From NCBI RefSeq assembly GCF_009799925.1, contig NZ_WELK01000018.1, forward strand, positions 1 to 35,078: a DNA stretch of 35,078 nucleotides. The letters run 5' to 3'. The notes beneath the pieces were generated by a model. It made no database searches, had not been told where the DNA came from, and worked only from the letters and a program-made list of their open reading frames with translations. Below, piece after piece: positions 8,772 through 16,723 of this stretch (the first letter of the stretch is position 1; the number at the start of each line of letters is the position of its first letter). Made by a program: the position numbers and the translations under genes. The DNA comes from Pseudomonas sp. R-28-1W-6 (GTDB lineage Bacteria > Pseudomonadota > Gammaproteobacteria > Pseudomonadales > Pseudomonadaceae).

Positions 8772-9559
8772 TGAGCGCTCCAGGCGTTTTTGCCCTGGCG
8801 CATGGCTGCGCGCACCTCTGCTTCGGCGAAATGCAGGCCGCGCTCGGCGCCTAGGCGCAGCGTGGCGGCGATGAAGGCGGGGATGTCCTGCAGGCTGCGC
8901 AGCTGCCGTTCGAGGTCGCGGTCCTCGGCGACTTGCTGGCGAAATTGCAGGAAGGCGCGTGTCGCTTCGCTAGGCTCCAGCGCCGGGGTGCCGGGCAGGC
9001 CAGCGGCGATGGCCTGCTGCAGCCAGGCGTTGCTGGCGCAATCGAGCACCAGATGGATGCGTTCCCGGGTGCCCGGGTTTTCCACCCGGTGCGGCCGCGA
9101 CAGGTCGAGGAACCAGCATTCGCCGGGGCGCATGGGCACCCGCCGGCCATCGAGGAGAAACTCCACCTCGGCTGGGCTGAGCAGGGGCACGTGCAGGCGC
9201 AGCGGATTGCCCGGCTGGCCGAGGTCGTAGTCGCGGTGTTCGTGAATCCGCGAACCGGGCCCCAGGCGCAGCAGGCGGGCGCTGAGGATGGGGGTATGCA
9301 AGGTGGCGAACAGTTCGCTCCAGGCCGGCTCTGCGTGCCACCAGCCGCTGCTGCGCGGGGCGCCCTGGCCGGGGGCGAGAGGCAACCGGGCGTCCTCGGC
9401 GGCGATCAGGTCGATGCCGCTCCAGTCGCCGACGTAGTAGGCAGTGTTGAAATGCTCTTGCCAGGCGAGCGGGTCCAGGCGTTGCAGGGCCTCGAGCAGG
9501 GGCGGCAGGTCGATGCGCCAGGGCAGGCGCGAACAAACAGGCAAAGCACTGGGTTGCAT
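8759..9559 (-). CDS. Aspartyl/asparaginyl beta-hydroxylase-like dioxygenase with C-terminal Nif11-like domain
   Basis: The protein has 266 residues. Residues ~95-175 match the 2-oxoglutarate/Fe(II) Asp/Asn hydroxylase fold: RIHEHRDYDL (His106/His108, Asp110), LRLHVPLL, then FLDLSRPHRVENPG with the distal His157 and Arg/His in RIHLVLD. From residue ~193 onward a separate helical unit (FLQFRQQVAEDRDLERQLRS, then LGAERGLHFAEAEV) fits the Nif11 pattern known from leader regions of some modified peptides. AAGGAG lies upstream of the ATG. A hairpin separates it from the M50 gene, and it overlaps the second sulfotransferase. It probably hydroxylates a protein substrate, and the Nif11-like unit could mediate substrate recognition. 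The domain call is strong for the enzyme and moderate for the tail. Confidence 0.85.
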   Translation of the reverse strand: MQPSALPVCSRLPWRIDLPPLLEALQRLDPLAWQEHFNTAYYVGDWSGIDLIAAEDARLPLAPGQGAPRSSGWWHAEPAWSELFATLHTPILSARLLRLGPGSRIHEHRDYDLGQPGNPLRLHVPLLSPAEVEFLLDGRRVPMRPGECWFLDLSRPHRVENPGTRERIHLVLDCASNAWLQQAIAAGLPGTPALEPSEATRAFLQFRQQVAEDRDLERQLRSLQDIPAFIAATLRLGAERGLHFAEAEVRAAMRQGKNAWSAQWKV

Positions 9560-9576
9560 GCAACGCTCCTTGCGAT

Positions 9577-9599
9577 AGCCGCGCCACTGAGGCGCGGCT
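9577..9599 (-). other. Perfect 9-bp stem-loop upstream of hydroxylase gene
   Basis: AGCCGCGCC at 9577-9585 and GGCGCGGCT at 9591-9599 form a perfect stem with a five-base loop. It lies in the 80-bp gap between the M50 stop and the hydroxylase start, just ahead of the AAGGAG ribosome site. There is no U-tract. It may set the ratio of exporter to modifying-enzyme expression by processing or mRNA stabilisation. Confidence 0.45.
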
Positions 9600-9639
9600 G
9601 CTCAACTCTGCACTCCGGACCGGCACCGCCAGCGCGCAT

Positions 9640-11739
9640 TCAGAAACCGCTTTCCCGCACGCCGAGGGCGGCGACCCGGCGCCACATCGCGCCCAGTATG
9701 GATTCCGCCCGTCCTTGCACCAGGGCCACGCCGATTAGTGGCTGGGATGGCGGTGTCAGCGGTTCTTGCGGCAGCAGGCGGACGGCGTACTGCGCCTGCA
9801 CTGGCTGGGCCCGACCCTCTTCGTCGCGGCGTACCGCGATCGGCCCGCCGTGGTCGGAGGCCAGTGCCTGCTGGTCGATGTAGGCCGCCCCGGTGGTGTC
9901 CACCTCCACCAGGGTCAGGGCCACAGACGCCAGCAGCGGGCTGCTGCTGGCGATGAAGCGTCCTGCGGCGCCCTGTTCGAGGCGCCAGAGGTCCTCTTCG
10001 GCCAGATAGCCGCGCAGGCGCACGTCCTGCTCGACCACCCGCAGCAGGGCCGTCTGCGGCGCCAGCCAGCGGCCTTGGCTGAGGTCTGCCGGCAGGTCGC
10101 GAACCACGCCGGCATGGGGCGCGCGCAGTTGCAGGAGTTCGCGCTGGGCGGCCAGGCCGCGATACTCGGCCACCGCTTCGGCCAGGTTCTGTTCGAGGAT
10201 CGTGCTGTCGGCCGCCGTCTCGCTGCGCCCGGCCTGGCGGCGCAGTTGCAGCTGGAGGATCTCGATCTCCTGGCGCACGATCAGCTGGCGCGAGTCGAGG
10301 TCGGGTGATTCGAGTTCCAGCAGCAGGTCGCCGTTGGCCACCGTCTGCCCGTCGCGCACATGCAGCCGCTGCAGGCGCGCCGGTACCGGTGCGTGCAGCG
10401 CGCTGACCCGGCTGGCCTCGAGCAGCACCGGCAGCTCCACGCTGCTGCGCCAGGGCAGGCCGAGGATGGCCAGCAGCACCAGCAGCAGGGCGCCCAGCCC
10501 CAGCGCCTTGCCCGGGTGCGCCTGGTCGCGGCGCTGCCACCACTCCTGCAGCTCGCGCCACACCGGCAGGCCGATGAACCAGACCAGCTCGACCAGCATC
10601 AGGAAGATGCCGAGCAGCTTGAAGAACATGTGGTAGACCAGCAGGGCGATGCCGAAGAACAGTACGGCGCGCCACAGCCAGGCGCTGTAGCCCCAGCCCA
10701 GCAGGCGCCGCTGCATGCCCGGCGACCAGGGCTCGGGCGGCGCTGCGCCATAGCCGAACAGGGCCTCGCGCAGGCGCCAGCGGCACAGGGCGAAGGCGCG
10801 GGTCTGCAGGTTGTCCACGCCCCACAGGTCACTGAGCAGGAAGTAGCCGTCGAAGCGCATGAACGGGTTGAGGTTGATCAGCAGGGTGGTGATCCAGGTG
10901 GCGCTGGCCAGCATGAAGGCGGCGGTGCGTGCCGGGCCGTCGGGCAGCAGCGACCAGGCGAGCAGGGCGATGCAGGCCAGCAGCAGTTCGGCCAGGACCC
11001 CGCCGGCGCCGATCAGCAGGCGCGAGCGGCGGTCGTTGACGCGCCAGGCGTCGCTGACGTCGGTGTAGAACATCGGCAGCATGACCATGAACGCCAGGCC
11101 CATGCTCTGTACCCGGCAACCGGCGCGCTTGGCCATGTAGGCATGGCCGAACTCGTGGCAGAGCTTGGCGAAGGTCAGGGCGATGGCGAAGGACAGCGCG
11201 CCGCCCAGGCTGAACAGGTGCGGGAAGGTGGCAATGAAGCGTTCCCAGTCGCGCGCGGCGAGAAACACCCCGAGCGCCAGCAGCAGCGGCAGGCCGATGC
11301 GCAGCAGGGGCCGGCCATGGCGCTGCAGCCAGGGCCAGGTGCGGTCGAGAAAGGCATCCGGGCGCCACAGCGGGATGCGAAAGAACAGGTACTGGTGCAG
11401 CAGGCTGCGCCACAGGCCCTGGCGCTGCTGGGCGGCCTTGGGCGCATAGCTGGCGCGTTGCTCAGCGTCGGTGGCGGCGATCAGGTCGTGGCTGCGCAGA
11501 AAACGCAGCAGCTCTTCCAGTTCGCCGGCCCCCAGCGGCGTGCCCGGTTCGCGGTTGGCCGCCTGCAGCACGCGCTCGGCATCGCCCAGCGCCCAGTGGC
11601 GGAGCAGGCGCATGGCCGGCGCGCCGAGCTTGAAGTAGCGCCCGCGCAGCGGGTCGGCCAGGGTCCATTGGGGCGAGCCGTCGCGGGCGGCGGCAGCGGC
11701 GGACAGCTGCAGGTCGGCACGCAGGGCGGGCAGCTGCAT
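9640..11739 (-). CDS. Site-2 protease (M50)-like membrane protein fused to HlyD/biotinyl-lipoyl adaptor domain, with PqqD-like N-terminus
   Basis: The protein has 699 residues. Residues ~22-88 (PQWTLADPLRGRYFKLGAPA onward to LRFLRSHDLI) resemble the small PqqD-like winged-helix or peptide-recognition domain. Multiple membrane spans follow, with the zinc motif HEFGHAY at 195-201 and the distal NPFMRFDGYF (N291, D297) typical of M50 proteases. After a span near residue 410, a HlyD-like half begins: LHAPVPARLQRLHVRDGQTV, then a coiled coil and the returning lipoyl half with RAPHAGVV. The gene begins directly after the HlyD stop codon (TAGATG), so it is co-translated with its neighbour. It is probably an inner-membrane part of a dedicated export and processing machine. 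Whether it cleaves substrate or only uses the fold is unknown. Confidence 0.86.
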   Translation of the reverse strand: MQLPALRADLQLSAAAAARDGSPQWTLADPLRGRYFKLGAPAMRLLRHWALGDAERVLQAANREPGTPLGAGELEELLRFLRSHDLIAATDAEQRASYAPKAAQQRQGLWRSLLHQYLFFRIPLWRPDAFLDRTWPWLQRHGRPLLRIGLPLLLALGVFLAARDWERFIATFPHLFSLGGALSFAIALTFAKLCHEFGHAYMAKRAGCRVQSMGLAFMVMLPMFYTDVSDAWRVNDRRSRLLIGAGGVLAELLLACIALLAWSLLPDGPARTAAFMLASATWITTLLINLNPFMRFDGYFLLSDLWGVDNLQTRAFALCRWRLREALFGYGAAPPEPWSPGMQRRLLGWGYSAWLWRAVLFFGIALLVYHMFFKLLGIFLMLVELVWFIGLPVWRELQEWWQRRDQAHPGKALGLGALLLVLLAILGLPWRSSVELPVLLEASRVSALHAPVPARLQRLHVRDGQTVANGDLLLELESPDLDSRQLIVRQEIEILQLQLRRQAGRSETAADSTILEQNLAEAVAEYRGLAAQRELLQLRAPHAGVVRDLPADLSQGRWLAPQTALLRVVEQDVRLRGYLAEEDLWRLEQGAAGRFIASSSPLLASVALTLVEVDTTGAAYIDQQALASDHGGPIAVRRDEEGRAQPVQAQYAVRLLPQEPLTPPSQPLIGVALVQGRAESILGAMWRRVAALGVRESGF

Positions 11740-13059
11740 CTACAGGCCCACCGTCTGGCGCAGGGCGGCGAGCGGGCGGCGCAGCAGGTAGAACACCAGC
11801 GGGCCGCGCGCGCCGAAGATCTTCGCGGTGCCGCGCAGGCCGATGCGCGGCGGCGTGGCGGCGAACTCGGCATCCAGGCGGTAGGCCAGTTGCGCGCTGG
11901 GGGTCAGCTGCGCCTCGTAGGCGATGCGTTGCAGGCGCGCCTGGTGGCGGTGCAGCGGGTCGCTGTCGAGGAACAGGGCGACTTCGGTGCCGGGCTGGAA
12001 GTCCAGGGCATCGCCGACCGCCAGCTCGATGCGCAGCTCGGCCTGCTGCGGATCGGCGATCTCCATCAGCCGTTCGCCGGTCTGCACCGGCTTGCCGGTC
12101 CAGCGCTGGGCGTCGGCGAACACCGCGATGCCGTCGCGTTCGGCGCGCACCTCGGTGCGCGCCAGCAGCTCGCGGGCGTAGTCGCGCTCGGCACGCTTCT
12201 GTTCCACGCGGGCGGCGAACAGGTCGATGCGCGCGCCCGATTCGGCATCGGCGAAGGCGCGCTGGGTATTGGCCTTGAGTTCGGCCTCGGCCACGTTCAG
12301 GCTGCGTTCGGCGACATCGGCCTGGGCCTTGATGCTGGTGGCGTCGAATTGTAGCAGCACATCGCCTTTGTGCACCGCCTGGTTGGGTTTGACGCGGAAC
12401 TCGGCGATCACCCCGTCCAGCGGCGCGGCGACCACCTGGCCGCCGAGCGGCACCACTTCTGCTGGCGCCAGCACCGACTGGCGTACCGGCAGCAGCAACA
12501 GCAGCAGGATGGCGGCGGCCACGCCGAGAATCTTCTTCCGTGGCCAGCGCAGGCGCCACGGCTGGCGCGGCTGCAGGGCCAGCCAGGCATGGCTGTAGCA
12601 GTCGCCGAGCTGCTGCAGCAAGGCCTGTTCGGCCTCGCTCCAGGGCTGCTCGCGGGCGAGCCACAGGCCGCCGAAGGGTTGCTGCTGTTTATCCAGCAGC
12701 GGCAGCCAGAACACCGCCGCGGCCGACAGGCTCTGCCAGTCGGCGCGGGTCTGCGCGTTCAGCGACTCGGCGTGGACCACCTGGGCCTTGGCTGAGCGGC
12801 CCTGGGCCAGCAACTGCTCGGCCGCGTTTTCGACGAAGGCGACGAAGGGCGCGTTGGCTTCGATCACGCTGATGCCGGTCAGCGCCCGCACCTTGCCGGC
12901 GATCAGCAGGGCGGCGTGGCGGAAGCCGAACAGGCCCTGGGCGTCGTTGGCCAGGGCATAGGCCAGGCTGTCGAGGTCCTTGGCAGTGCGGGCCTGGCGC
13001 TCCAGGGCGAGGAACTGGGCGAACAGGCGTTCGGCCGGGCCGGGCACCTGGGCGGTCAT
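11740..13059 (-). CDS. HlyD-family membrane-fusion protein with GAF-like cytoplasmic N-terminus
   Basis: The protein has 439 residues. The first ~160 residues form a soluble domain that looks GAF-like (AAVFWLPLLDKQQQPFGGLW, then an SEAEQALLQQLGD helix). One membrane span follows at 177-192 after a basic stretch RWPRKK. The periplasmic part is a HlyD hairpin: APLDGVIAEFRVKPNQAVHK, a long coiled coil, and VRAERDGIAVF as the second lipoyl half, ending in a beta-barrel. It overlaps the upstream adaptor by ATGA and abuts the M50 gene, so the three form one transcriptional unit. GGAGG precedes the ATG. It would link inner-membrane machinery to an outer-membrane channel. The GAF assignment is moderate. 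Confidence 0.86.
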   Translation of the reverse strand: MTAQVPGPAERLFAQFLALERQARTAKDLDSLAYALANDAQGLFGFRHAALLIAGKVRALTGISVIEANAPFVAFVENAAEQLLAQGRSAKAQVVHAESLNAQTRADWQSLSAAAVFWLPLLDKQQQPFGGLWLAREQPWSEAEQALLQQLGDCYSHAWLALQPRQPWRLRWPRKKILGVAAAILLLLLLPVRQSVLAPAEVVPLGGQVVAAPLDGVIAEFRVKPNQAVHKGDVLLQFDATSIKAQADVAERSLNVAEAELKANTQRAFADAESGARIDLFAARVEQKRAERDYARELLARTEVRAERDGIAVFADAQRWTGKPVQTGERLMEIADPQQAELRIELAVGDALDFQPGTEVALFLDSDPLHRHQARLQRIAYEAQLTPSAQLAYRLDAEFAATPPRIGLRGTAKIFGARGPLVFYLLRRPLAALRQTVGL

Positions 13060-13841
13060 GGCGCCTCCGCGAAACGCGCGCTGCCACTCATGCCGGCCAG
13101 CAGGCCACTGGCGTCGGCGGGCAGGCTGGCGATCAGCTGCAGGGTCTGGCTACCCTCGTCGATGCGCGCCCCCAGGCGCTTGATCTCGACCTGCAGCGGC
13201 TGGCCGGTTTCATCCGGGACGAATTCGAAGTGTTCGCCCGGCTGCAGCCGGCCCAGCCAGCTGGAAGGCACCAGCAGATGGACTTCGAGGGTGCGGTTGT
13301 CGACGATTTCCAGCAGCGGTGCACCGCTGGCCACGCTTTCATGGGGTTGCGCCTTGCGCTGCACCACCCGGCCGTTGAAGGGTGCGGTGATGCTGCAGCG
13401 CTTGACCTGCACCTGGTAGACCTGGGCTTCGGCCTGGGCCTGGGCCTGCTTGGCCTCGGCCAGGGCGACCTCGAAGCGGCCGACCGAGTTGAGCGCGGCC
13501 AGCTGCCGGTTGTGCCCGAGTTCCTCGCGGGCGGCGCGCACGGCGGCCTGGGCGGCGTTGAGCTGGGCCTGGTAGGCGCTGCAGTCGAAGCGCACCAGCA
13601 CATCGCCCTTGTTGAAGTCCTGGCCGTCGGCGTAGGGCATCTCGACGATACGCCCGGCCAGCTCGCTGGAGAGCATGGCCTGGTCGCGCGCGCGCAATAC
13701 GCCGCGGGCCTGGCGTTCGGGGGCGCTGGGGTTGCCGACGGGGCTGTCGAGCAGTGGGTCGCCTGGGGCCTCGCTGGCCTGGGCGCCCTGGGCGCAGAGC
13801 AGGCCGAGAACCACCCAGGCCCGGCTGACGGTTTTATGCAT
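13056..13841 (-). CDS. Periplasmic adaptor subunit (RND/HlyD type)
   Basis: The protein has 261 residues and begins MHKTVSRAWVVLGLLCAQGA, a Sec signal peptide with likely cleavage after AQAS. The mature part has the adaptor layout: RGVLRARDQAMLSSELAGRI, GDVLVRFD (lipoyl half), a short coiled coil rich in Ala/Gln, ITAPFNGRVVQRK (second half), then a beta-barrel. It is shorter than typical RND adaptors (~350-400) and lacks an evident membrane-proximal domain. The open frame extends upstream, but the ATG at 13841 has AGGGAG and the signal peptide, so that start was chosen. It is first in the adaptor/HlyD/M50 run and overlaps the next gene by 4 bp. Confidence 0.87.
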   Translation of the reverse strand: MHKTVSRAWVVLGLLCAQGAQASEAPGDPLLDSPVGNPSAPERQARGVLRARDQAMLSSELAGRIVEMPYADGQDFNKGDVLVRFDCSAYQAQLNAAQAAVRAAREELGHNRQLAALNSVGRFEVALAEAKQAQAQAEAQVYQVQVKRCSITAPFNGRVVQRKAQPHESVASGAPLLEIVDNRTLEVHLLVPSSWLGRLQPGEHFEFVPDETGQPLQVEIKRLGARIDEGSQTLQLIASLPADASGLLAGMSGSARFAEAP

Positions 13842-13875
13842 GCGTGCGCTCCCTGCAGGTTGCTTGTCGTTGCGC

Positions 13876-13903
13876 AGTGTACGGAAGAAGCGCAGGCGCG
13901 CAA
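13876..13903 (-). promoter_or_regulatory. Candidate sigma70 promoter for the exporter run
   Basis: On the minus strand TTGCGC (13903-13898) is followed after 16 bp by TACACT (13881-13876), 35 bp before the adaptor ATG and after the LysE stop. The -10 is fair and the -35 is poor, so this is a tentative call. Confidence 0.3.
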
Positions 13904-13909
13904 ACGACC

Positions 13910-14539
13910 TCAGCGCTTGGCTAGCGCCAGCCCCACGGCGAATACCAGCAGCAGCGAGCCGGTGACGCGATCCAGCCACTGCACCAGAGCGCCACGGCGC
14001 AGCAGGGCGGCCAGCGGCCGGGTGGCGAAAATCAGGCTGGCGGCCCAGAGCAGGCCAAGCAGGACGTGGATGCAGGCCAGGACAAAGCTGAAGCTGCCCA
14101 CCGCGTAGCCGGCCGGCACGAACTGCGGCAGGAACGATACGTAGAACACCCCCACCTTGGGATTGAGAAGGTTGCCCAGCAGGCCCTTGATGAACCAGCC
14201 GAGCTGGCCGTGGTGTTCTGCCTCGGCAGCATTGGCCGGGCCGAATGCATGGCGCGGCTTGAGCAGCATCTGCAGGCCCAGCCATAGCAGGTAGATGGCG
14301 CCGGCCCACTTGAGCAGGTTGAAGGCCGGCTCCGAGGCGGCCAGCAGCGCGCCTAGGCCGAGGGCCACGGCGGCGCCCCAGAGCAGGCAGCCGGCGTTGA
14401 TGCCGAGCGCGGCCATGGCCGCACGTTTCGGCCCTTCCAGCGCAGCGGTGCGCAGGATCAGCGCGGTGTCGACGCCAGGGGTGATGGTCAGCAGGCTGGC
14501 GGCCAGCAGGTAGGCGAGCAAGGCGCTGGCAAGGCTCAT
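13910..14539 (-). CDS. LysE/RhtB family exporter
   Basis: The protein has 209 residues and about six membrane spans. It begins MSLASALLAYLLAASLLTIT with the family motif TPGVDTALILRTA, then GINAGCLLWG and LLGNLLNPKVGVFYVSFLPQ, the conserved Asn-Pro-Lys segment. The family exports amino acids or their analogues across the inner membrane. The substrate cannot be fixed here. It starts 3 bp after the stop of the upstream coiled-coil membrane protein, so the two are co-transcribed. It seems unrelated to the adhesin locus downstream. Confidence 0.93.
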   Translation of the reverse strand: MSLASALLAYLLAASLLTITPGVDTALILRTAALEGPKRAAMAALGINAGCLLWGAAVALGLGALLAASEPAFNLLKWAGAIYLLWLGLQMLLKPRHAFGPANAAEAEHHGQLGWFIKGLLGNLLNPKVGVFYVSFLPQFVPAGYAVGSFSFVLACIHVLLGLLWAASLIFATRPLAALLRRGALVQWLDRVTGSLLLVFAVGLALAKR

Positions 14540-14542
14540 TGG

Positions 14543-15130
14543 TTACTCCTGGTCAGCGGCGGACCACTGCTGCAGTTGCTTGACCCGTGCACGGCTCTCG
14601 TTCAGCGGCTTGTCCAGGGCCTCCTGGTAATCCTCCAGCCAGCTGCGCGAGCCGGCGATCATGCCGGCCAGGTCGCGCATGCCGAGCTTCAGCGCGGCCA
14701 GGGTTTCCTGGTAGTTGCGTTCCTGGCCGATCAGGGTCTTGGCCACCTGCTGCACGGTGGCGCGGTCGGCGGTGCCGGGCGCAGCGCCGGCAGTGGGTGC
14801 CGGGCTGACAACCGGGGCGGGCAGGCCCCCCTTGAGCAAGTCGAACAGCTTCTGCTGGTTCTGCGCCTGCTGCTTGAGGGTGGCGACCTGCTGGTCCAGG
14901 CTGACCAGCTTTTTCTCCAGGGCCGCCACGCTGGCCTGGCTGGCGCCCTGTTCGGCGGCTTCTTCGCCGCCGAGCAGGCCGAGCAGCAGGAGCCCGAGCA
15001 GGGCCAGCAGCAAACCGCCGCCGAGGGCGTAGATGAGCAGGCGGTTGAGCTTGGCAGATTTCTCCAGCAGTTCGATGCGTTGCAGGTCGCTGAGTATCTC
15101 GTGGATACCGGCTTCACTGTCCTTGCTCAT
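14543..15130 (-). CDS. Coiled-coil inner-membrane protein of unknown function
   Basis: The protein has 195 residues. A short cytoplasmic N-terminus (MSKDSEAGIHEILSDLQRIE) is followed by one strongly hydrophobic span, LLIYALGGGLLLALLGLLLL, and then a coiled coil (ASVAALEKKLVSLDQQVATL). A Pro/Ala linker and a second helical unit (TLIGQERNYQETLAALKLGM) complete it. I do not recognise a named family. The layout suggests an anchored periplasmic coiled-coil protein. It is followed within 3 bp by the LysE-type gene. The start at 15130 is the only ATG before the span. Confidence 0.8.
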   Translation of the reverse strand: MSKDSEAGIHEILSDLQRIELLEKSAKLNRLLIYALGGGLLLALLGLLLLGLLGGEEAAEQGASQASVAALEKKLVSLDQQVATLKQQAQNQQKLFDLLKGGLPAPVVSPAPTAGAAPGTADRATVQQVAKTLIGQERNYQETLAALKLGMRDLAGMIAGSRSWLEDYQEALDKPLNESRARVKQLQQWSAADQE

Positions 15131-15251
15131 GGCGCTTCACCTTGTTCTGCTTGTTGTCGGGGTGTCTGCTTGCTGGCTGTCAGTGTGCCACTATTTCGGC
15201 GTCAGCTTTACCACGTATTTGTACACTAGCCGCGCCGTAGCCAGTTGGCGC

Positions 15252-16661
15252 TCAGAAGGACGCCAGAATCCGCCCCAGCAGCTCCATGGCCTGCTCGCTC
15301 TGGGCATCCCAGGGATGGCCGTGGTTGAGCCGCGCGCAATTGCGAAAACGCCGGGTGGCGGAGAAGATCGGCCCCGGCGCCAGGCTGATGCCCTGGGCCA
15401 GGGCCAGCTGGAACAGCTGCAGCGAATCGACCGGCTCGGGGAACTCGAACCAGAGGAAGTAGCCGCCGCTGGGGCGGGTGACCCGGGTGCCGGCCGGGAA
15501 ATGCCGGGCGGCGGAGGCGAGCATGGCGTCCTGCTGGGTTTCCAGGGCGTGGCGCAGCTTGCGCAGGTGGCGGTCGTAGCCGCCGTGCTGCAGGTAGTCG
15601 GCGATCGCTGCCTGGGCCGGCACCGAGGGCGAGATGGTGGTCATCAGCTTGAGCCGGCTGATCTGCTCGGCATAGCGCCCGCCGGCCACCCAGCCGACCC
15701 GGTAGCCCGGCGCCAGGCTCTTGGAGAACGAGCCGCAGTGCATCACCAGGCCGTCCGTGTCGAAGCTCTTCACCGGCTTGGGCGGCTGCGCGCCGTAATA
15801 CAGCTCGGCGTACACGTCGTCCTCGATCAGTGGCACCTGGTGCTGCAGAAGCAGTTGATACAGCGCCTGCTTCTTGGCGTCGCTCATGCTCGCGCCCAGC
15901 GGGTTCTGCAGGCTGCTCATGAACCAGCAGGCCTTGATCGGCAGGTTGGCCAGGCGTTCGGCCAGCACCTCCAGGTCGATGCCTTCGCGCGGGTTGACCG
16001 GGATTTCCACGGCCTTGAGCTTGAGCCGTTCCAGCACCTGCAGGGTGGCGTAGAAGGCCGGCGCCTCGATGGCCACCAGGTCGCCGGGGCTGGTCACCGT
16101 CTGCAGGCACAGGTTGAGCGCTTCCAGGGCGCCATTGGTGATCACCAGTTCGTCCAGCGCCAGGCGCACGCCGGCGACCATGTAGCGCAGGGCGATCTGC
16201 CGGCGCAGGTCGGGGTTGCCGCTGGTCATGTCGGCAATCACCGCATGGGCCGGCATGTCGCGCAGGGCGTGGGCCATGGAGCGGGCCAGGCGCGGCAGGG
16301 GGAACAGCTGCGGACTGGGGAAGGCCGAGCCGAAGGGCACGGTGTGCGGGTCTTTCAGCGAGCCGAGCACGGAGAACACCAGCTCGCTGACGTCGACCTC
16401 GGTGGTCTGCGCCGCCTGCGCGCTGGTTTCCGGTTCGGCCAGGGAGTGCCGGGCCAGTTCGCGGACGAAGTAGCCGGAGCGCGCGCGGGCCTGGATCAGC
16501 CCGCGGTCCTCCAGCAGGTAGTAGGCCTGGAACACGGTGGACGGGCTGACCCCGTAGGTGCGGCTGGCATGGCGCACCGAGGGCACCTTCTCGCCGGGGG
16601 CGAGCACGCCGGCGCGGATCAGCTCGGCTATCTGGTCGGCGAATTTCTCGTAGCGTTTCAT
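15252..16661 (-). CDS. mpaR: MocR-type GntR/aminotransferase-fold regulator (MpaR-like)
   Basis: The protein has 469 residues. Residues 1-70 are a GntR winged helix (MKRYEKFADQIAELIRAGVL, then SPSTVFQAYYLLEDRGLIQA). The rest is a class I PLP aminotransferase fold with DDVYAELYY (D281-Y289) and the PLP lysine K314 in GSFSKSLAPGYRVGW. The open frame extends 19 codons upstream, but MKRYEKF is the family-typical start, so 16661 was chosen. ccoG lies 62 bp upstream on the same strand. That neighbourhood and the overall sequence resemble P. aeruginosa PA4132 (MpaR), a regulator linked to quinolone signalling and anaerobic genes. The symbol rests on recall and context, not alignment. Confidence 0.85.
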   Translation of the reverse strand: MKRYEKFADQIAELIRAGVLAPGEKVPSVRHASRTYGVSPSTVFQAYYLLEDRGLIQARARSGYFVRELARHSLAEPETSAQAAQTTEVDVSELVFSVLGSLKDPHTVPFGSAFPSPQLFPLPRLARSMAHALRDMPAHAVIADMTSGNPDLRRQIALRYMVAGVRLALDELVITNGALEALNLCLQTVTSPGDLVAIEAPAFYATLQVLERLKLKAVEIPVNPREGIDLEVLAERLANLPIKACWFMSSLQNPLGASMSDAKKQALYQLLLQHQVPLIEDDVYAELYYGAQPPKPVKSFDTDGLVMHCGSFSKSLAPGYRVGWVAGGRYAEQISRLKLMTTISPSVPAQAAIADYLQHGGYDRHLRKLRHALETQQDAMLASAARHFPAGTRVTRPSGGYFLWFEFPEPVDSLQLFQLALAQGISLAPGPIFSATRRFRNCARLNHGHPWDAQSEQAMELLGRILASF

Positions 16662-16723
16662 GGTGTCCGTAGGGGCAGCCAGCGGGTGGCCACAGTCTAC
16701 GGCGAGTTGCCGGCGCACGCTCG

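Noticed and set aside
10360..12354. Plus-strand 664-residue open frame
   Set aside because: It is antisense to the M50 and HlyD genes and consists of Gln/Ala/Arg-rich shadow translation with no domains.
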